NCBI GenBank assembly: GCA_902786925.1
Contig: CADAEK010000002.1
Location: 1 to 64,000 of the forward strand
Direction of reading: 5' to 3'
Source: an uncultured Bacteroidales bacterium
Lineage (GTDB): Bacteria; Bacteroidota; Bacteroidia; Bacteroidales; Bacteroidaceae
Length of the DNA stretch: 64,000 nt
Below are positions 25,863 through 34,798 of this stretch, one piece after another. Positions within the stretch are counted from its first letter, which is position 1; each line of letters starts with the position of its first letter. The notes beneath the pieces were generated by a model. It had not been told where the DNA came from, searched no databases, and worked only from the letters and a program-made list of their open reading frames with translations. Position numbers and translations under genes: made by a program.

Positions 25863-27290
25863 ATGAATATGTGTGAGAAAAGAGTTTGGATAATATTTCT
25901 TTTTATAGTAGTGTTTTGTGTAGGGGGTATCACTGGCACATTGTTGTGTCGGAAACACTATCTAAAGGCGATGCTGCTTGCTAATCCAGATCCTAATCAT
26001 AATCCCAACAATATGCCTGATAGCATAGGGGTCAAGATTGATAGCACGAATTTGCCTATAGTATTTATCAATACGTATGGAGAGCAAGTCGAACGCAACG
26101 GGTATATTACAGCATGGATGAAAATTATAGACAATTTTGACGGGGAAAATTATGGGGATACACTTGCCCATCCTCATCAGGAGGTCGATTTTGAAGGGTA
26201 CGTAGCTCTTAAATACAGAGGAATGTCATCTTATGGATGTTCTCCTAAGAAATCTTATGCTATTCGTGCTTTAGATAAACCTCTTTCAGATGGTGGAAAG
26301 AAAAAGAAATCCAAGTTGTTGAGTATGCGGAAGGGAAAGAAGTGGGCATTAAAAGCTGTACACATTGATAAAAGTATGATAAGGGATGCGCTATCTTTTG
26401 AACTTGCAAGGCCTTGGATGGAGTTTGTTCCACAACAGAGATTTTGTGAGGTGATTATTGATGGCATTTACCGAGGTATTTATGCTTTATCAGAACAGAT
26501 TACAGCTGATAGATTAAAAATTGAGAAACCTGGTGAAAGTGGTGATGCACTAACAGGTGGGTATTTATTGCAGATAGATAGACGTAAGCAAAAAGGTGCA
26601 TACCTGTCTAAATATTGGGATGTAGGTTATAGTTATGAATATCCTGATAGTGAAAAAATATCATCTTCTCAAAGAGAATATGTTAATCATTTGATTGATA
26701 AGGTAGAACAGACGATGCTTGTAAAAGAAGAAATGGCATTTTCTGATTTAATTGATATATACTCTATGATAGATTGTCAACTTATTGTAGAGTTTAGCTG
26801 TAATACAGATAGTTATAATCAAAGTACCTTTTTTTATAAAACAGTAGATAGTAACGATTCACGGATAAAATTTTGTGTATGGGACTTTGATTTAGCTTAT
26901 GGCAATGTTTCTGAAACAAATGTTATTAGGCCCAATATATGGGTTTACAATAGTTACGATAATCGGAGATTTTGGTGGACCGAGGCCATGGAAAACGTTG
27001 AATATTCAGAGATGGTACGTCAACGCTGGAGACAATATAGACAAACTAATTTCTCGAATGAACATATAGAACAAATTATTGATTCTTTGACGAATGTCCT
27101 TACAGTTGGAGGGGCAGAAAGACGTAACTCTGATGCTTGGATTATATGGCATGGTACTGATTGGAGAGGCCCTAATAAGATTTTTGCGGAAAAGTATCTA
27201 TCTACTTCATATGATGAGGAAATAGAATTTGTGAAAGAATGGATTAAAAGACGTCTCTACTTTATGGATGGGGAGTTGTTGGTTAAATAA
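25863..27290 (+). CDS. CotH-type kinase family protein, membrane anchored
   Basis: 475 residues from the ATG at 25863; a TTG 36 bp upstream is possible but less likely. An N-terminal membrane helix (VWIIFLFIVVFCVGG) is followed by a CotH domain: 'YRGMSSYGCSPKKSYAIR', 'WALKAVHIDKSMIRD', 'GIYRGIYALSEQITADRLKI', and the metal motif WDFDLAYGN. CotH proteins are atypical kinases that phosphorylate proteins in spore coats; Bacteroidota members have no known target. The anchor suggests action outside the cytoplasm. Its place inside a glycosyltransferase array is unusual. AT-rich. Confidence 0.8.
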   Translation: MNMCEKRVWIIFLFIVVFCVGGITGTLLCRKHYLKAMLLANPDPNHNPNNMPDSIGVKIDSTNLPIVFINTYGEQVERNGYITAWMKIIDNFDGENYGDTLAHPHQEVDFEGYVALKYRGMSSYGCSPKKSYAIRALDKPLSDGGKKKKSKLLSMRKGKKWALKAVHIDKSMIRDALSFELARPWMEFVPQQRFCEVIIDGIYRGIYALSEQITADRLKIEKPGESGDALTGGYLLQIDRRKQKGAYLSKYWDVGYSYEYPDSEKISSSQREYVNHLIDKVEQTMLVKEEMAFSDLIDIYSMIDCQLIVEFSCNTDSYNQSTFFYKTVDSNDSRIKFCVWDFDLAYGNVSETNVIRPNIWVYNSYDNRRFWWTEAMENVEYSEMVRQRWRQYRQTNFSNEHIEQIIDSLTNVLTVGGAERRNSDAWIIWHGTDWRGPNKIFAEKYLSTSYDEEIEFVKEWIKRRLYFMDGELLVK

Positions 27291-27313
27291 TGCCATAATA
27301 TAGTTTCTCAACA

Positions 27314-27805
27314 ATGGAGAGAAAGAGAATAGCAATCTTTGCAGAGAAACTCTATGAAGCTGTGAACTTACGTTTTCAACAGTTGTTGGGCGACTTCACA
27401 GAAGGGAGTTTTACAGTGCTTCCAGAATCAGAAAGAGAGAATCTCATTCAATGTTGTATTTAAAAAATAGATTCTTTGTATTCAAGTTGCTATTTTTCGA
27501 CATCTAAGCTTTTGGTCACATCGGATAGTCCAACATTTTTGGAACGAGTTAGAGAACTTCCTTATGTACGTACCATTCCAGGCAAGATGGAACACCTGGA
27601 TTTTACGAAGAATCGTGATTTGGAGATGAATACAAAAGCATTTGTGGATTTATTCCTTTTATCTCAAGTACAGCGTTTGACTTTGTTACGAACGTGACAG
27701 ATGTATAAGAGCGGATTCCCTAAGTTTGCAGCGGAATTAGGAAAAAACATTATGAAGAAATTGTTACGATTGTGTAGTGTTCGAAAAGTAATAGATATAA
27801 AATAA
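27314..27805 (+). pseudogene. chimeric relic: GT4 start joined to the fucosyltransferase-like 3' end
   Basis: The first 14 codons (MERKRIAIFAEKLY) match the start of the GT4 gene at 31737 (MKRKRIAIFAEKLY). From the next codon (EAVNLRFQQLLGDF) the sequence follows the gene at 24819 from about base 25338 to its end. The switch occurs at a shared TATG. The frame stays open across the joint but is broken by TAA at 27461 (AAA in the parent) and TGA at 27698. Nucleotide identity to the parent is very high up to about 27690, so the event is recent. Confidence 0.85.
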
Positions 27806-27809
27806 CAAA

Positions 27810-28541
27810 ATGAGAAGTTTACATATCATAATGCCTATGGCCGGCGAAGGAAGCCGTTTCTTAAAAGAGGGATGGACAACACCTAAGCCATTAATAGAGT
27901 TAAACGGTGTTCCTTTGTTCAAAAGAGCAATTGGGAGTGTGGCCGTTGCCGGTGCACCAATGAAGTATAGTTTCATTGTCCGTAAGGAGCATATTGACAA
28001 GTACCACATAGATGAGCAAATAAAGGCTATCCTTCCTGATGCAAACGTGTTCTTCGTAGAAAAGACTACACGAGGAGCCGTTGAAACATGTCTAATGGCT
28101 GAAAGTGCTATCTCAGAGGAGGACTCAATTGTTGTGATGGACTGTGATTTGGAATTCCGTAGTATAGGTTACATAGAAGGAATTAAGAGCATCCTTGAGA
28201 AGCCGGTAGAACAAGTCAATGGTGGTATGCTTGTATCCTTTAAATCAACAGAACCTCGCTATAGTTACGCTGAGGTAGATGAAAACATGATAGTGAAGCG
28301 TACGGCAGAGAAAGAGGTGATAAGCAACCACGCTCTTTGTGGCGCCTACTTCTTCTCTTCAGCAAATGGGTTCTTAAATGCTGCTCACAGATTGCTTAAC
28401 GAGCCCGTTTTCACAAAGCCGGAGTATTACGTGTCACTTCTGTACAACTATCTGCTGGCTGACGGAGAATCCGTAAAGTTGGCAACAATGGAAGACTATC
28501 GTTCGTATGGAACTCCTGAAGAATTAAAGCGTTATCTATGA
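27810..28541 (+). CDS. nucleotidyltransferase (NDP-sugar pyrophosphorylase type)
   Basis: 243 residues. The N-terminal signature 'MPMAGEGSRFLKEGW...PKPLIELNG' is the nucleotide-binding loop of the NTP_transferase family; 'IVVMDCDLEFRS' supplies a metal-binding Asp. It would activate a phosphorylated sugar or alcohol as an NDP or CDP derivative. It is the first gene of a tightly packed trio with a HAD phosphatase and a kinase-like fusion, overlapping the next gene by 4 bp. Substrate unknown. Confidence 0.8.
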   Translation: MRSLHIIMPMAGEGSRFLKEGWTTPKPLIELNGVPLFKRAIGSVAVAGAPMKYSFIVRKEHIDKYHIDEQIKAILPDANVFFVEKTTRGAVETCLMAESAISEEDSIVVMDCDLEFRSIGYIEGIKSILEKPVEQVNGGMLVSFKSTEPRYSYAEVDENMIVKRTAEKEVISNHALCGAYFFSSANGFLNAAHRLLNEPVFTKPEYYVSLLYNYLLADGESVKLATMEDYRSYGTPEELKRYL

Positions 28542-29146
28542 TTAGTGCAATTATAACAGATTTTGACGGGACGCTGGTTGACACCTTTGAGGCCAATCTT
28601 AGAGCATATCAGAAGGCATTCAATGGCGTTGGCTTAAATCTGACTGCTGAAAAGTACAGGCAGTGTTTTGGGTACCGCTTTGAACGTTTTATGACTGCAG
28701 CAGGCATTAATGATGAAAAGACCTGGAATTACATCAGGGAAGCCAAAAAGGATTACTATCCGCAGTTCTTTGACTATCTCAAACCTAATAAGGCTTTGAT
28801 TGAACTCATAGATGGTTTTCATCGAATGGGTGGAAAAACCGCTATAGCTTCCACGGCAAGGAAAGAGAACCTGATGAATGTGGTGAATCATCTTGGTGTG
28901 GGTGAGATATTCGATTTGATATATGCAGGGATAGATGTGAACCAAGGGAAACCTTCACCAGAAATTTATCTAAAGTCAATGGAGGCTCTTGGTGTAAATC
29001 CTGATGAAACTCTGATATTTGAAGACAGTGAGGTGGGCATAGAGGCTGCAAAGGCATCTGGAGCAAATTACATGATAATTATACCTGATCAATTTAATAA
29101 TTATATATGGAACTCAAAGTTAAAGGCCACTCTGGCTGTGTCATAG
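28538..29146 (+). CDS. HAD-superfamily phosphatase
   Basis: 202 residues. Motif I ITDFDGTLVDT has the nucleophile Asp8 and acid/base Asp10; motif II is 'TAIASTARKENL'; motif III/IV is 'GKPSPEIYL' then 'IFEDSEVGIEAAKASGA'. Phosphoglycolate-phosphatase-like subfamily IA with an alpha cap. Probably dephosphorylates an intermediate made for capsule decoration, given its overlap with a nucleotidyltransferase (4 bp) and a kinase-like gene (40 bp). Confidence 0.82.
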   Translation: MISAIITDFDGTLVDTFEANLRAYQKAFNGVGLNLTAEKYRQCFGYRFERFMTAAGINDEKTWNYIREAKKDYYPQFFDYLKPNKALIELIDGFHRMGGKTAIASTARKENLMNVVNHLGVGEIFDLIYAGIDVNQGKPSPEIYLKSMEALGVNPDETLIFEDSEVGIEAAKASGANYMIIIPDQFNNYIWNSKLKATLAVS

Positions 29147-30735
29147 ATATTGTCAATGAGGGCAATAATCTGAGGATCCATAAATGGTCTAAAGACCCTA
29201 AATATCTTGCCCGGCTTGCCAAACAGGCGGATAAGCAGCAAAAGGCATACAAAGATGAGTATCAGCATATCCGTATTCCGCAAATCTTCGATGTGGAGAG
29301 GGATGATGAGCATGTGCTGATAAACATGGAGTATGTATATAGCCGTAACTTTATTGAGTTCTTTGAGGCGGCAGGATTTGAGCAGATTGATTACTTCATC
29401 AAAGCTTTGATTCTCTTTTTAGAGAAAGAACTTAAGGCATCTCCGGTAAAGAGTGTTCCGACCTCTGTGACTCTGGATAAGTATTATGATGTGGAGAAAA
29501 AAGTCAACGCAAATCCGTTGCTTGCCTCTGATCCTAAAATACAAAGGCTCATGGCTCTTTCACGGCAGCGGTTTGAGGAACTCGCAAAGCAATCCACAGT
29601 TGACCTTCCTATGGGTATTTGCCATGGCGACCTTACTTTTTCCAATATCTTGTTTAATGGCAATAACTATTATCTCATCGATTTCCTGGATTCCTTTATT
29701 GAGTCACCCTTACTCGACATTGTTAAGATTCGTCAGGATTCAGCTCATCTTTGGTCGCAGTTGATGTATATGAAACAATATGATAAACTTCGTCTAAAGA
29801 TTATAAGTGAAAAAATCGATAAAGAGATACATGGATATTTCTTACAGTACGAATGGTACAAAAGGTATTATAATGTATACCAGATTTTGAATTTTTTGCG
29901 TATTCTTCAATACGCAAAAGAAGAAAAAGTAATAGCTTTTTTGAAAAACACGATAGAAAAACTTCTCACTCTTTCATCTGTCGTAAATGATGAGGAAAAG
30001 ATCGTTCGTGAAAGAGACAATAATGTTTTCTCTTTAATAGTACCAATTGCGGCGGATGACGAAGATCACCCGGATAAAATGCCTTATGTTTTTTGTTTGG
30101 ACAACAATGGAGTTATGCTATGCGTTCGTGCCATTCAAGGTTTGAATCTTGATGTCTTTGATGAAATATATTTTACCATCCTTCGTAAGCATGCAGAAAA
30201 ATTTTATCTTCCAGATCTTTTTATGCTACAGTTCAAACGGTTGGGCATACAAAATGCCCACTTGGTCATTCTTGATGAACCTACACATTCTCAAGTGGAA
30301 ACGGTTTATAAGACTGTAATTCGGGAGAATATTCGTGGAGGAATTTTCGTCAAAGATGCTGATGGCTATTATAAGAGCGATGTAAGGCGGGATAATAGTG
30401 TTGCCCTATTTACTTTAGAGCAATTACATATGTTGGATCCTCAGCATAAAAGTTATGTTTCGGTTGATGATATGTATAATTTGACTAATATTATTGAACG
30501 TAAAGTTATAAGTCATTATTTTAATGCTGGTGGAATATGTTTTGACAATGTTGATGATTTTTTGTACTATTATAAACAACTTCTTAAGGAAAATTTGCAT
30601 ATCTGTATGTCCCATATAGTTTACTCTATGTTGTTGGATGGAAAGAACTTCCGTCCAATTATCACAAAAGATTATATGGATTGGGGGAGTGAGATGTTGT
30701 TTAACTATAATTATTACACAAAACAATTGCAATGA
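29107..30735 (+). CDS. APH-like kinase fused to a degenerate GT-A/nucleotidyltransferase-like domain
   Basis: 542 residues. The first part (to about 300) is a choline-kinase/aminoglycoside-phosphotransferase fold: Brenner motif ICHGDLTFSNILF (His-Gly-Asp about 172) and metal site YLIDFLDS (about 190). The second part (about 310-542; 'FSLIVPIAADDEDHPDKMPY', 'LVILDEPTHSQVETVY', 'FVKDADGYYKSD') resembles a nucleotidyltransferase/GT-A fold in order and spacing but lacks the usual glycine-rich loop. The 3' end becomes AT-rich. Third gene of a trio; together they could phosphorylate and activate a small headgroup. Confidence 0.65.
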   Translation: MELKVKGHSGCVIDIVNEGNNLRIHKWSKDPKYLARLAKQADKQQKAYKDEYQHIRIPQIFDVERDDEHVLINMEYVYSRNFIEFFEAAGFEQIDYFIKALILFLEKELKASPVKSVPTSVTLDKYYDVEKKVNANPLLASDPKIQRLMALSRQRFEELAKQSTVDLPMGICHGDLTFSNILFNGNNYYLIDFLDSFIESPLLDIVKIRQDSAHLWSQLMYMKQYDKLRLKIISEKIDKEIHGYFLQYEWYKRYYNVYQILNFLRILQYAKEEKVIAFLKNTIEKLLTLSSVVNDEEKIVRERDNNVFSLIVPIAADDEDHPDKMPYVFCLDNNGVMLCVRAIQGLNLDVFDEIYFTILRKHAEKFYLPDLFMLQFKRLGIQNAHLVILDEPTHSQVETVYKTVIRENIRGGIFVKDADGYYKSDVRRDNSVALFTLEQLHMLDPQHKSYVSVDDMYNLTNIIERKVISHYFNAGGICFDNVDDFLYYYKQLLKENLHICMSHIVYSMLLDGKNFRPIITKDYMDWGSEMLFNYNYYTKQLQ

Positions 30736-31682
30736 AATATAGAATCGTTTTTTCTTTGCCAATCCATGAACATTTTGAAGTGGTTTTGGATCAAATTCTA
30801 AATATTACGACATTAAATGCTGAATGCGCAATAATTATTCATGAGAGTCCTGCTTTTGATTATGGTAAAAGCGTATTAAGTCGTGAACAATTTCTTACTG
30901 CAATATCTAATTTGGGATTAGAGGAGTACGTTTATATTAATCCTGTAAAGGTGAGGACAGGAATGTATGATATTATTCAAGCACATCTTTCAAATTTCTC
31001 ATATGCTTCCCAAAATTTGGATTTTCATTTTTTTTCAATGCTTGCAAGCAATGAATTGTTTATTAAACCAGGTTTGTATGATGAGATTAAAGATTTTGAT
31101 TGTGGTTTAAACCATAAACCATTAAGAAGTGTAAGTAATTGGGCTGGAGAAAAATTAGCTTATGAAGACAATGATTTATCCAGTATTACAAAAGCAACAG
31201 GTGAAGAAATCTATATTTCTCAAGTTGAAGGCTCTTTCTACCGAAAAGATATTTTTCAGATGATATTTTGTTTAATAACAAAGTATTTCGATTATAAAAA
31301 TATTACATCAAAATATGCAAGAGAAGAAATATATTTCCCAACTTGTTTTTGGGGATTGAATAAAGATCATAAATATAAGGTGTGTCATAATTTTACATTT
31401 GTTCCGTGGAAACGGGCCTCATTATTTGTCAATTTTCAAGAAATAAAAATGAATGAAAAAAGAGGCTCTTCTAAATATAGCGTAAAAAGAGTTGAAAGGG
31501 TCATTAATGATGATTTAAGATCGTATATTAGACAACATTGTCACTATTTTGAGAAAGAGAAAAAATATATTAATATTAAGAAAGTTAATGTGTGTTCATT
31601 ATATTCAGAAGAATTTTTTAACACACTAAAAAGGACTGTAAAAGAAGTACTTTCGTTCCTTTCACGAAAGAGAGTTTACTAA
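30732..31682 (+). CDS. putative glycosyltransferase, possibly GT14-like
   Basis: 316 residues, very AT-rich. 'RIVFSLPIHEHFEVVLDQIL', 'NLDFHFFSMLASNELFIKPG' and 'ISQVEGSFYRKDIF' suggest the core-2/I-branching-like group of bacterial glycosyltransferases, but no sharp motif is complete. It overlaps the kinase fusion by 4 bp. Base composition far below its neighbours suggests separate acquisition. Function remains tentative. Confidence 0.45.
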   Translation: MKYRIVFSLPIHEHFEVVLDQILNITTLNAECAIIIHESPAFDYGKSVLSREQFLTAISNLGLEEYVYINPVKVRTGMYDIIQAHLSNFSYASQNLDFHFFSMLASNELFIKPGLYDEIKDFDCGLNHKPLRSVSNWAGEKLAYEDNDLSSITKATGEEIYISQVEGSFYRKDIFQMIFCLITKYFDYKNITSKYAREEIYFPTCFWGLNKDHKYKVCHNFTFVPWKRASLFVNFQEIKMNEKRGSSKYSVKRVERVINDDLRSYIRQHCHYFEKEKKYINIKKVNVCSLYSEEFFNTLKRTVKEVLSFLSRKRVY

Positions 31683-31736
31683 TTTCTATCGACTGTACTT
31701 AAATTTCAAGTTGAGATTGAGGATTATATATTAGGG

Positions 31737-32873
31737 ATGAAAAGAAAAAGGATAGCCATATTTGCAGAGAAACTCTATGGAGGTGGTGTCGAAAAGATTC
31801 TGCAAATTATATGCCGTAATTTCGATTACGAAAAATATGATTTGACAATATATGCTAGTCGAAGAGAGGAGTATCCTCAAGGAACATATCCAGAACATCT
31901 GCCGATTAAGTATATCTTTGATAGTGGCAATAGCCTTATCTCTAGGATAAAGAATAAACTAAAACTGTTTGTCTATTATCATTTTTCTCCATCTGTTTAT
32001 TATCTGTTGTTTATACGTCAGGCATATGATGTTGGTATAGCATTTATTGAGGGATATGCAACCAGATTTTTGAGCGGAGCACCAAGAGGAATGAAAAAGA
32101 TTGCATGGGTGCATATTGAGCTAAAGACATTTCATTGGACACAAGTTGCTTATAGATCACAGAAAGAAGAGTGTATGTGTTATCACACCATTGACAAGGT
32201 GGCATGTGTCTCGAAAGTCGTAAAAGAACAGGCTGATATATTATGGGGAATTTCTGATAAGACATTAGTGTTGCATAATCCAATCGAGTCTGAAAGAATA
32301 ATAAGATTGGCAGAGGAAGATATGCCGTCAATTTACAGGCATAAAAAGCATGCGTTTAGAATCGTTTCATTAGGGACTTTGAATAAAAGGAAATCGTATG
32401 ATAGGCTAATCCAAGCTGTTGCCAGACTTGATAAAGACGGTTATGATGTTGAATTGTTGATCCTTGGTGACGGGGAGGAAAAGGAAGCGTTGGAACAACA
32501 GATTCTTGATGAGAATTTGAGCGGAAAAGTCTTTTTAGTGGGATTCGTCCATAATCCATACCCCTTTATTGTGTCATCTGATGTATATGTCTGCTCGTCT
32601 TATGCAGAAGGCTATAATACAGCGGTTACAGAAGCGCTGGTGTTGGGCCGCGCTGTTGTTAGTACAGAGGTTTCAGGCATAAGAGAGCAGTTAGGAGAGA
32701 ATGAAGAGTATGGTATAATAACTCCCAATACAGAAGATGGACTTTATGGGGGATTGAAACGAATGATGAACGCAGGTTGTATAGAAGAGTATCAGAAGAG
32801 GGCAGAGAAGAGAGGGCGTGAGTTTACTCTTGATAAACAAATGCAGAAAATCTACACTCTGATAGAAGAATGA
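31737..32873 (+). CDS. glycosyltransferase family 4
   Basis: 378 residues, GT-B fold. 'IAIFAEKLYGGGVEKILQII' is the acceptor-side Gly-rich loop; 'LGTLNKRKSYDRLIQAV', 'LLILGDGEEKEAL' and 'EGYNTAVTEALVLG' (E-x7-E) form the donor side. Retaining transferase, sugar unknown. Its first 14 codons recur in the chimeric relic at 27314. Overlaps the next GT2 gene by 4 bp. Confidence 0.88.
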   Translation: MKRKRIAIFAEKLYGGGVEKILQIICRNFDYEKYDLTIYASRREEYPQGTYPEHLPIKYIFDSGNSLISRIKNKLKLFVYYHFSPSVYYLLFIRQAYDVGIAFIEGYATRFLSGAPRGMKKIAWVHIELKTFHWTQVAYRSQKEECMCYHTIDKVACVSKVVKEQADILWGISDKTLVLHNPIESERIIRLAEEDMPSIYRHKKHAFRIVSLGTLNKRKSYDRLIQAVARLDKDGYDVELLILGDGEEKEALEQQILDENLSGKVFLVGFVHNPYPFIVSSDVYVCSSYAEGYNTAVTEALVLGRAVVSTEVSGIREQLGENEEYGIITPNTEDGLYGGLKRMMNAGCIEEYQKRAEKRGREFTLDKQMQKIYTLIEE

Positions 32874-33835
32874 TATCGGTCATAGTGCCTGTATATAACG
32901 TCGTGTCGTGTCTAGACAAATGTGTTCAATCCATTGTCTATCAGGAGTACACAGATTGGGAGTGTATATTGGTTGATGATGGCAGCACAGATGGTAGTGG
33001 ATTGCTATGTGACCGATGGAGTGAGAGAGATTCGCGTATACGAGTGATTCATCAAAAGAATCAAGGTGTTTCGGTTGCAAGAAATCGTGGCATAGAAGAG
33101 TCTTGTGGACAATCTCTCGTGTTTGTAGATAGTGATGATTGGGTTGAGCCTACATATATCTCTCTTTTAGTGGAAAACAGCAAGGATGCTGATTTGGTCG
33201 TAAGCGGTCTCTTTAGAGAAAAAGTTGATGGAGGAACAGACCTGTCATGCCCATTGTCCGATGGTATTTTTATGATAGGACCTGAAGGAGCTCATTTTTT
33301 TACGCAATTGAACGAAAGTTATTTGTTGTATGCTCCATACAACAAGTTGTATCGTTCTGATATCGTCAAAAATAACCATGTGCTCTTTCCTGTAGGTTGT
33401 TCTTATGGAGAAGATTTACGGTTCAATTTCCATTATCTTGAATATGTAAACAGCATATATATGGTGAATGCCCCAACCTACCATTATATGCAGGCCCTTA
33501 GTGTATTATCAAGGAGATTTCGTGCGGATCAATTTGAGAATGACTATAATCAATGGTGCATTAGGAGAGATTTTTTTGTAAAGAAAGGGATGTTTACGAA
33601 AGAAGCTCAAACTGTCATGTATAGATTCTTATGGGGGATAATATATGATGGTCTATTCCTATATCCAAAGTTGAAAGATGTACCAGAGGGGTATCTGAAG
33701 GAGATTCTTTCCATACCAGAAGTCAAGGATTTGCGAGAATTCTCAGATGTGTTCCATTGCGCATCTTGGATAAAAAAGAGTGTTATATACAGATTGGATT
33801 TTGTTTTTAAATTGTATTTTAGATTTACCAGATAA
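32870..33835 (+). CDS. glycosyltransferase family 2
   Basis: 321 residues. 'SVIVPVYNVVSCLDKCV', 'LVDDGSTDGSG', 'QKNQGVSVARNRG' and 'VFVDSDDWVEP' are the nucleotide- and metal-binding blocks of an inverting GT-A enzyme. No membrane segment, so cytoplasmic chain assembly. Ends directly against the GtrB gene (zero gap). Confidence 0.88.
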   Translation: MISVIVPVYNVVSCLDKCVQSIVYQEYTDWECILVDDGSTDGSGLLCDRWSERDSRIRVIHQKNQGVSVARNRGIEESCGQSLVFVDSDDWVEPTYISLLVENSKDADLVVSGLFREKVDGGTDLSCPLSDGIFMIGPEGAHFFTQLNESYLLYAPYNKLYRSDIVKNNHVLFPVGCSYGEDLRFNFHYLEYVNSIYMVNAPTYHYMQALSVLSRRFRADQFENDYNQWCIRRDFFVKKGMFTKEAQTVMYRFLWGIIYDGLFLYPKLKDVPEGYLKEILSIPEVKDLREFSDVFHCASWIKKSVIYRLDFVFKLYFRFTR

Positions 33836-34789
33836 ATGAGAGGAAATACCTTGATAATCGTTTTGCCATGTTTTAATGAAGAGGAGGTCCTTCCTATTAC
33901 GATTGCTCGGATGTCGGACCTTCTTGAGAGGATGATTGCAGGGAATAAGGTGTCTGATGACAGCCGACTCCTTTTTGTTGACGATGGTTCAAAAGATAAG
34001 ACTTGGGAGATAATAGAGTCAGCACATAATAATAAGCCATTTGTCTGTGGACAGAAATTGGCTCGTAATGTCGGTCATCAGAATGCTTTGATGGCAGGAA
34101 TGGAGAATGCGGTCAATGCGGGTGCAGATATGGTTGTTACCATTGATGCAGACCTTCAGGATGACATCAACGTCATACCTGAGATGGTAACCCAGTATAC
34201 AGAAGGTTTTGATATAGTATATGGTGTTAGACGAGAGAGAAAAACAGACACATGGTTTAAGAAAACCACAGCTCAGACGTTCTATCGTATTATGAAGTTG
34301 ATGGGCGTCGGTCTCGTTTACAATCATGCGGATTTTAGATTAATGTCTAGTTTTGTTGTGAAGGAACTTTTATTGTATCGCGAACGGAATCTGTTCCTTA
34401 GAGGTATCGTCCCCTGCATTAGTGACAATAGTGCATTTGTTTATTACAACAGGATTGAGCGTCAGGCAGGAGAAAGTAAATATCCGCTTCGTAAAATGAT
34501 TCATCTTGCTTCTGATGGGGTGACATCATTTACGATCAAGCCAATAAAGGCACTAATTGGGCTTGGTGCAGTCTTTATTATTATTTCTCTCTGTATTCTT
34601 GTATATGTTTTGTACAATTACTTCAGAGGTCATGTCGTGGGAGGTTGGTCTTCATTGATGCTGTCAATGTGGTTTATCGGTGGTTGTATAATGGTTGGGC
34701 TTGGAATCGTTGGTGAATATATTGGGAAAATATATATGGAGGTTAAAGATAGACCTAGATATAATGTGGAAAAAACTCTGTTGAAATAA
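33836..34789 (+). CDS. gtrB: GtrB-like undecaprenyl-phosphate glycosyltransferase
   Basis: 317 residues. A GT2 domain ('IIVLPCFNEEEVLP', 'LFVDDGSKDKTW', 'GHQNALMAGME', 'TIDADLQDD') is followed by two membrane helices (about 238-262 and 275-300) and 'GEYIGKIYMEVKDRPRY', the standard DPM1/GtrB end. It loads a sugar on undecaprenyl phosphate for use on the outer face of the membrane. The next gene encodes a fused GtrA-YfhO protein, which supplies the matching flippase and transferase. Confidence 0.9.
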   Translation: MRGNTLIIVLPCFNEEEVLPITIARMSDLLERMIAGNKVSDDSRLLFVDDGSKDKTWEIIESAHNNKPFVCGQKLARNVGHQNALMAGMENAVNAGADMVVTIDADLQDDINVIPEMVTQYTEGFDIVYGVRRERKTDTWFKKTTAQTFYRIMKLMGVGLVYNHADFRLMSSFVVKELLLYRERNLFLRGIVPCISDNSAFVYYNRIERQAGESKYPLRKMIHLASDGVTSFTIKPIKALIGLGAVFIIISLCILVYVLYNYFRGHVVGGWSSLMLSMWFIGGCIMVGLGIVGEYIGKIYMEVKDRPRYNVEKTLLK

Positions 34790-34798
34790 GTTGTAATA

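Noticed and set aside
27476-27697. 73-codon gene
   Set aside because: It is an internal part of the chimeric relic between its two in-frame stops.
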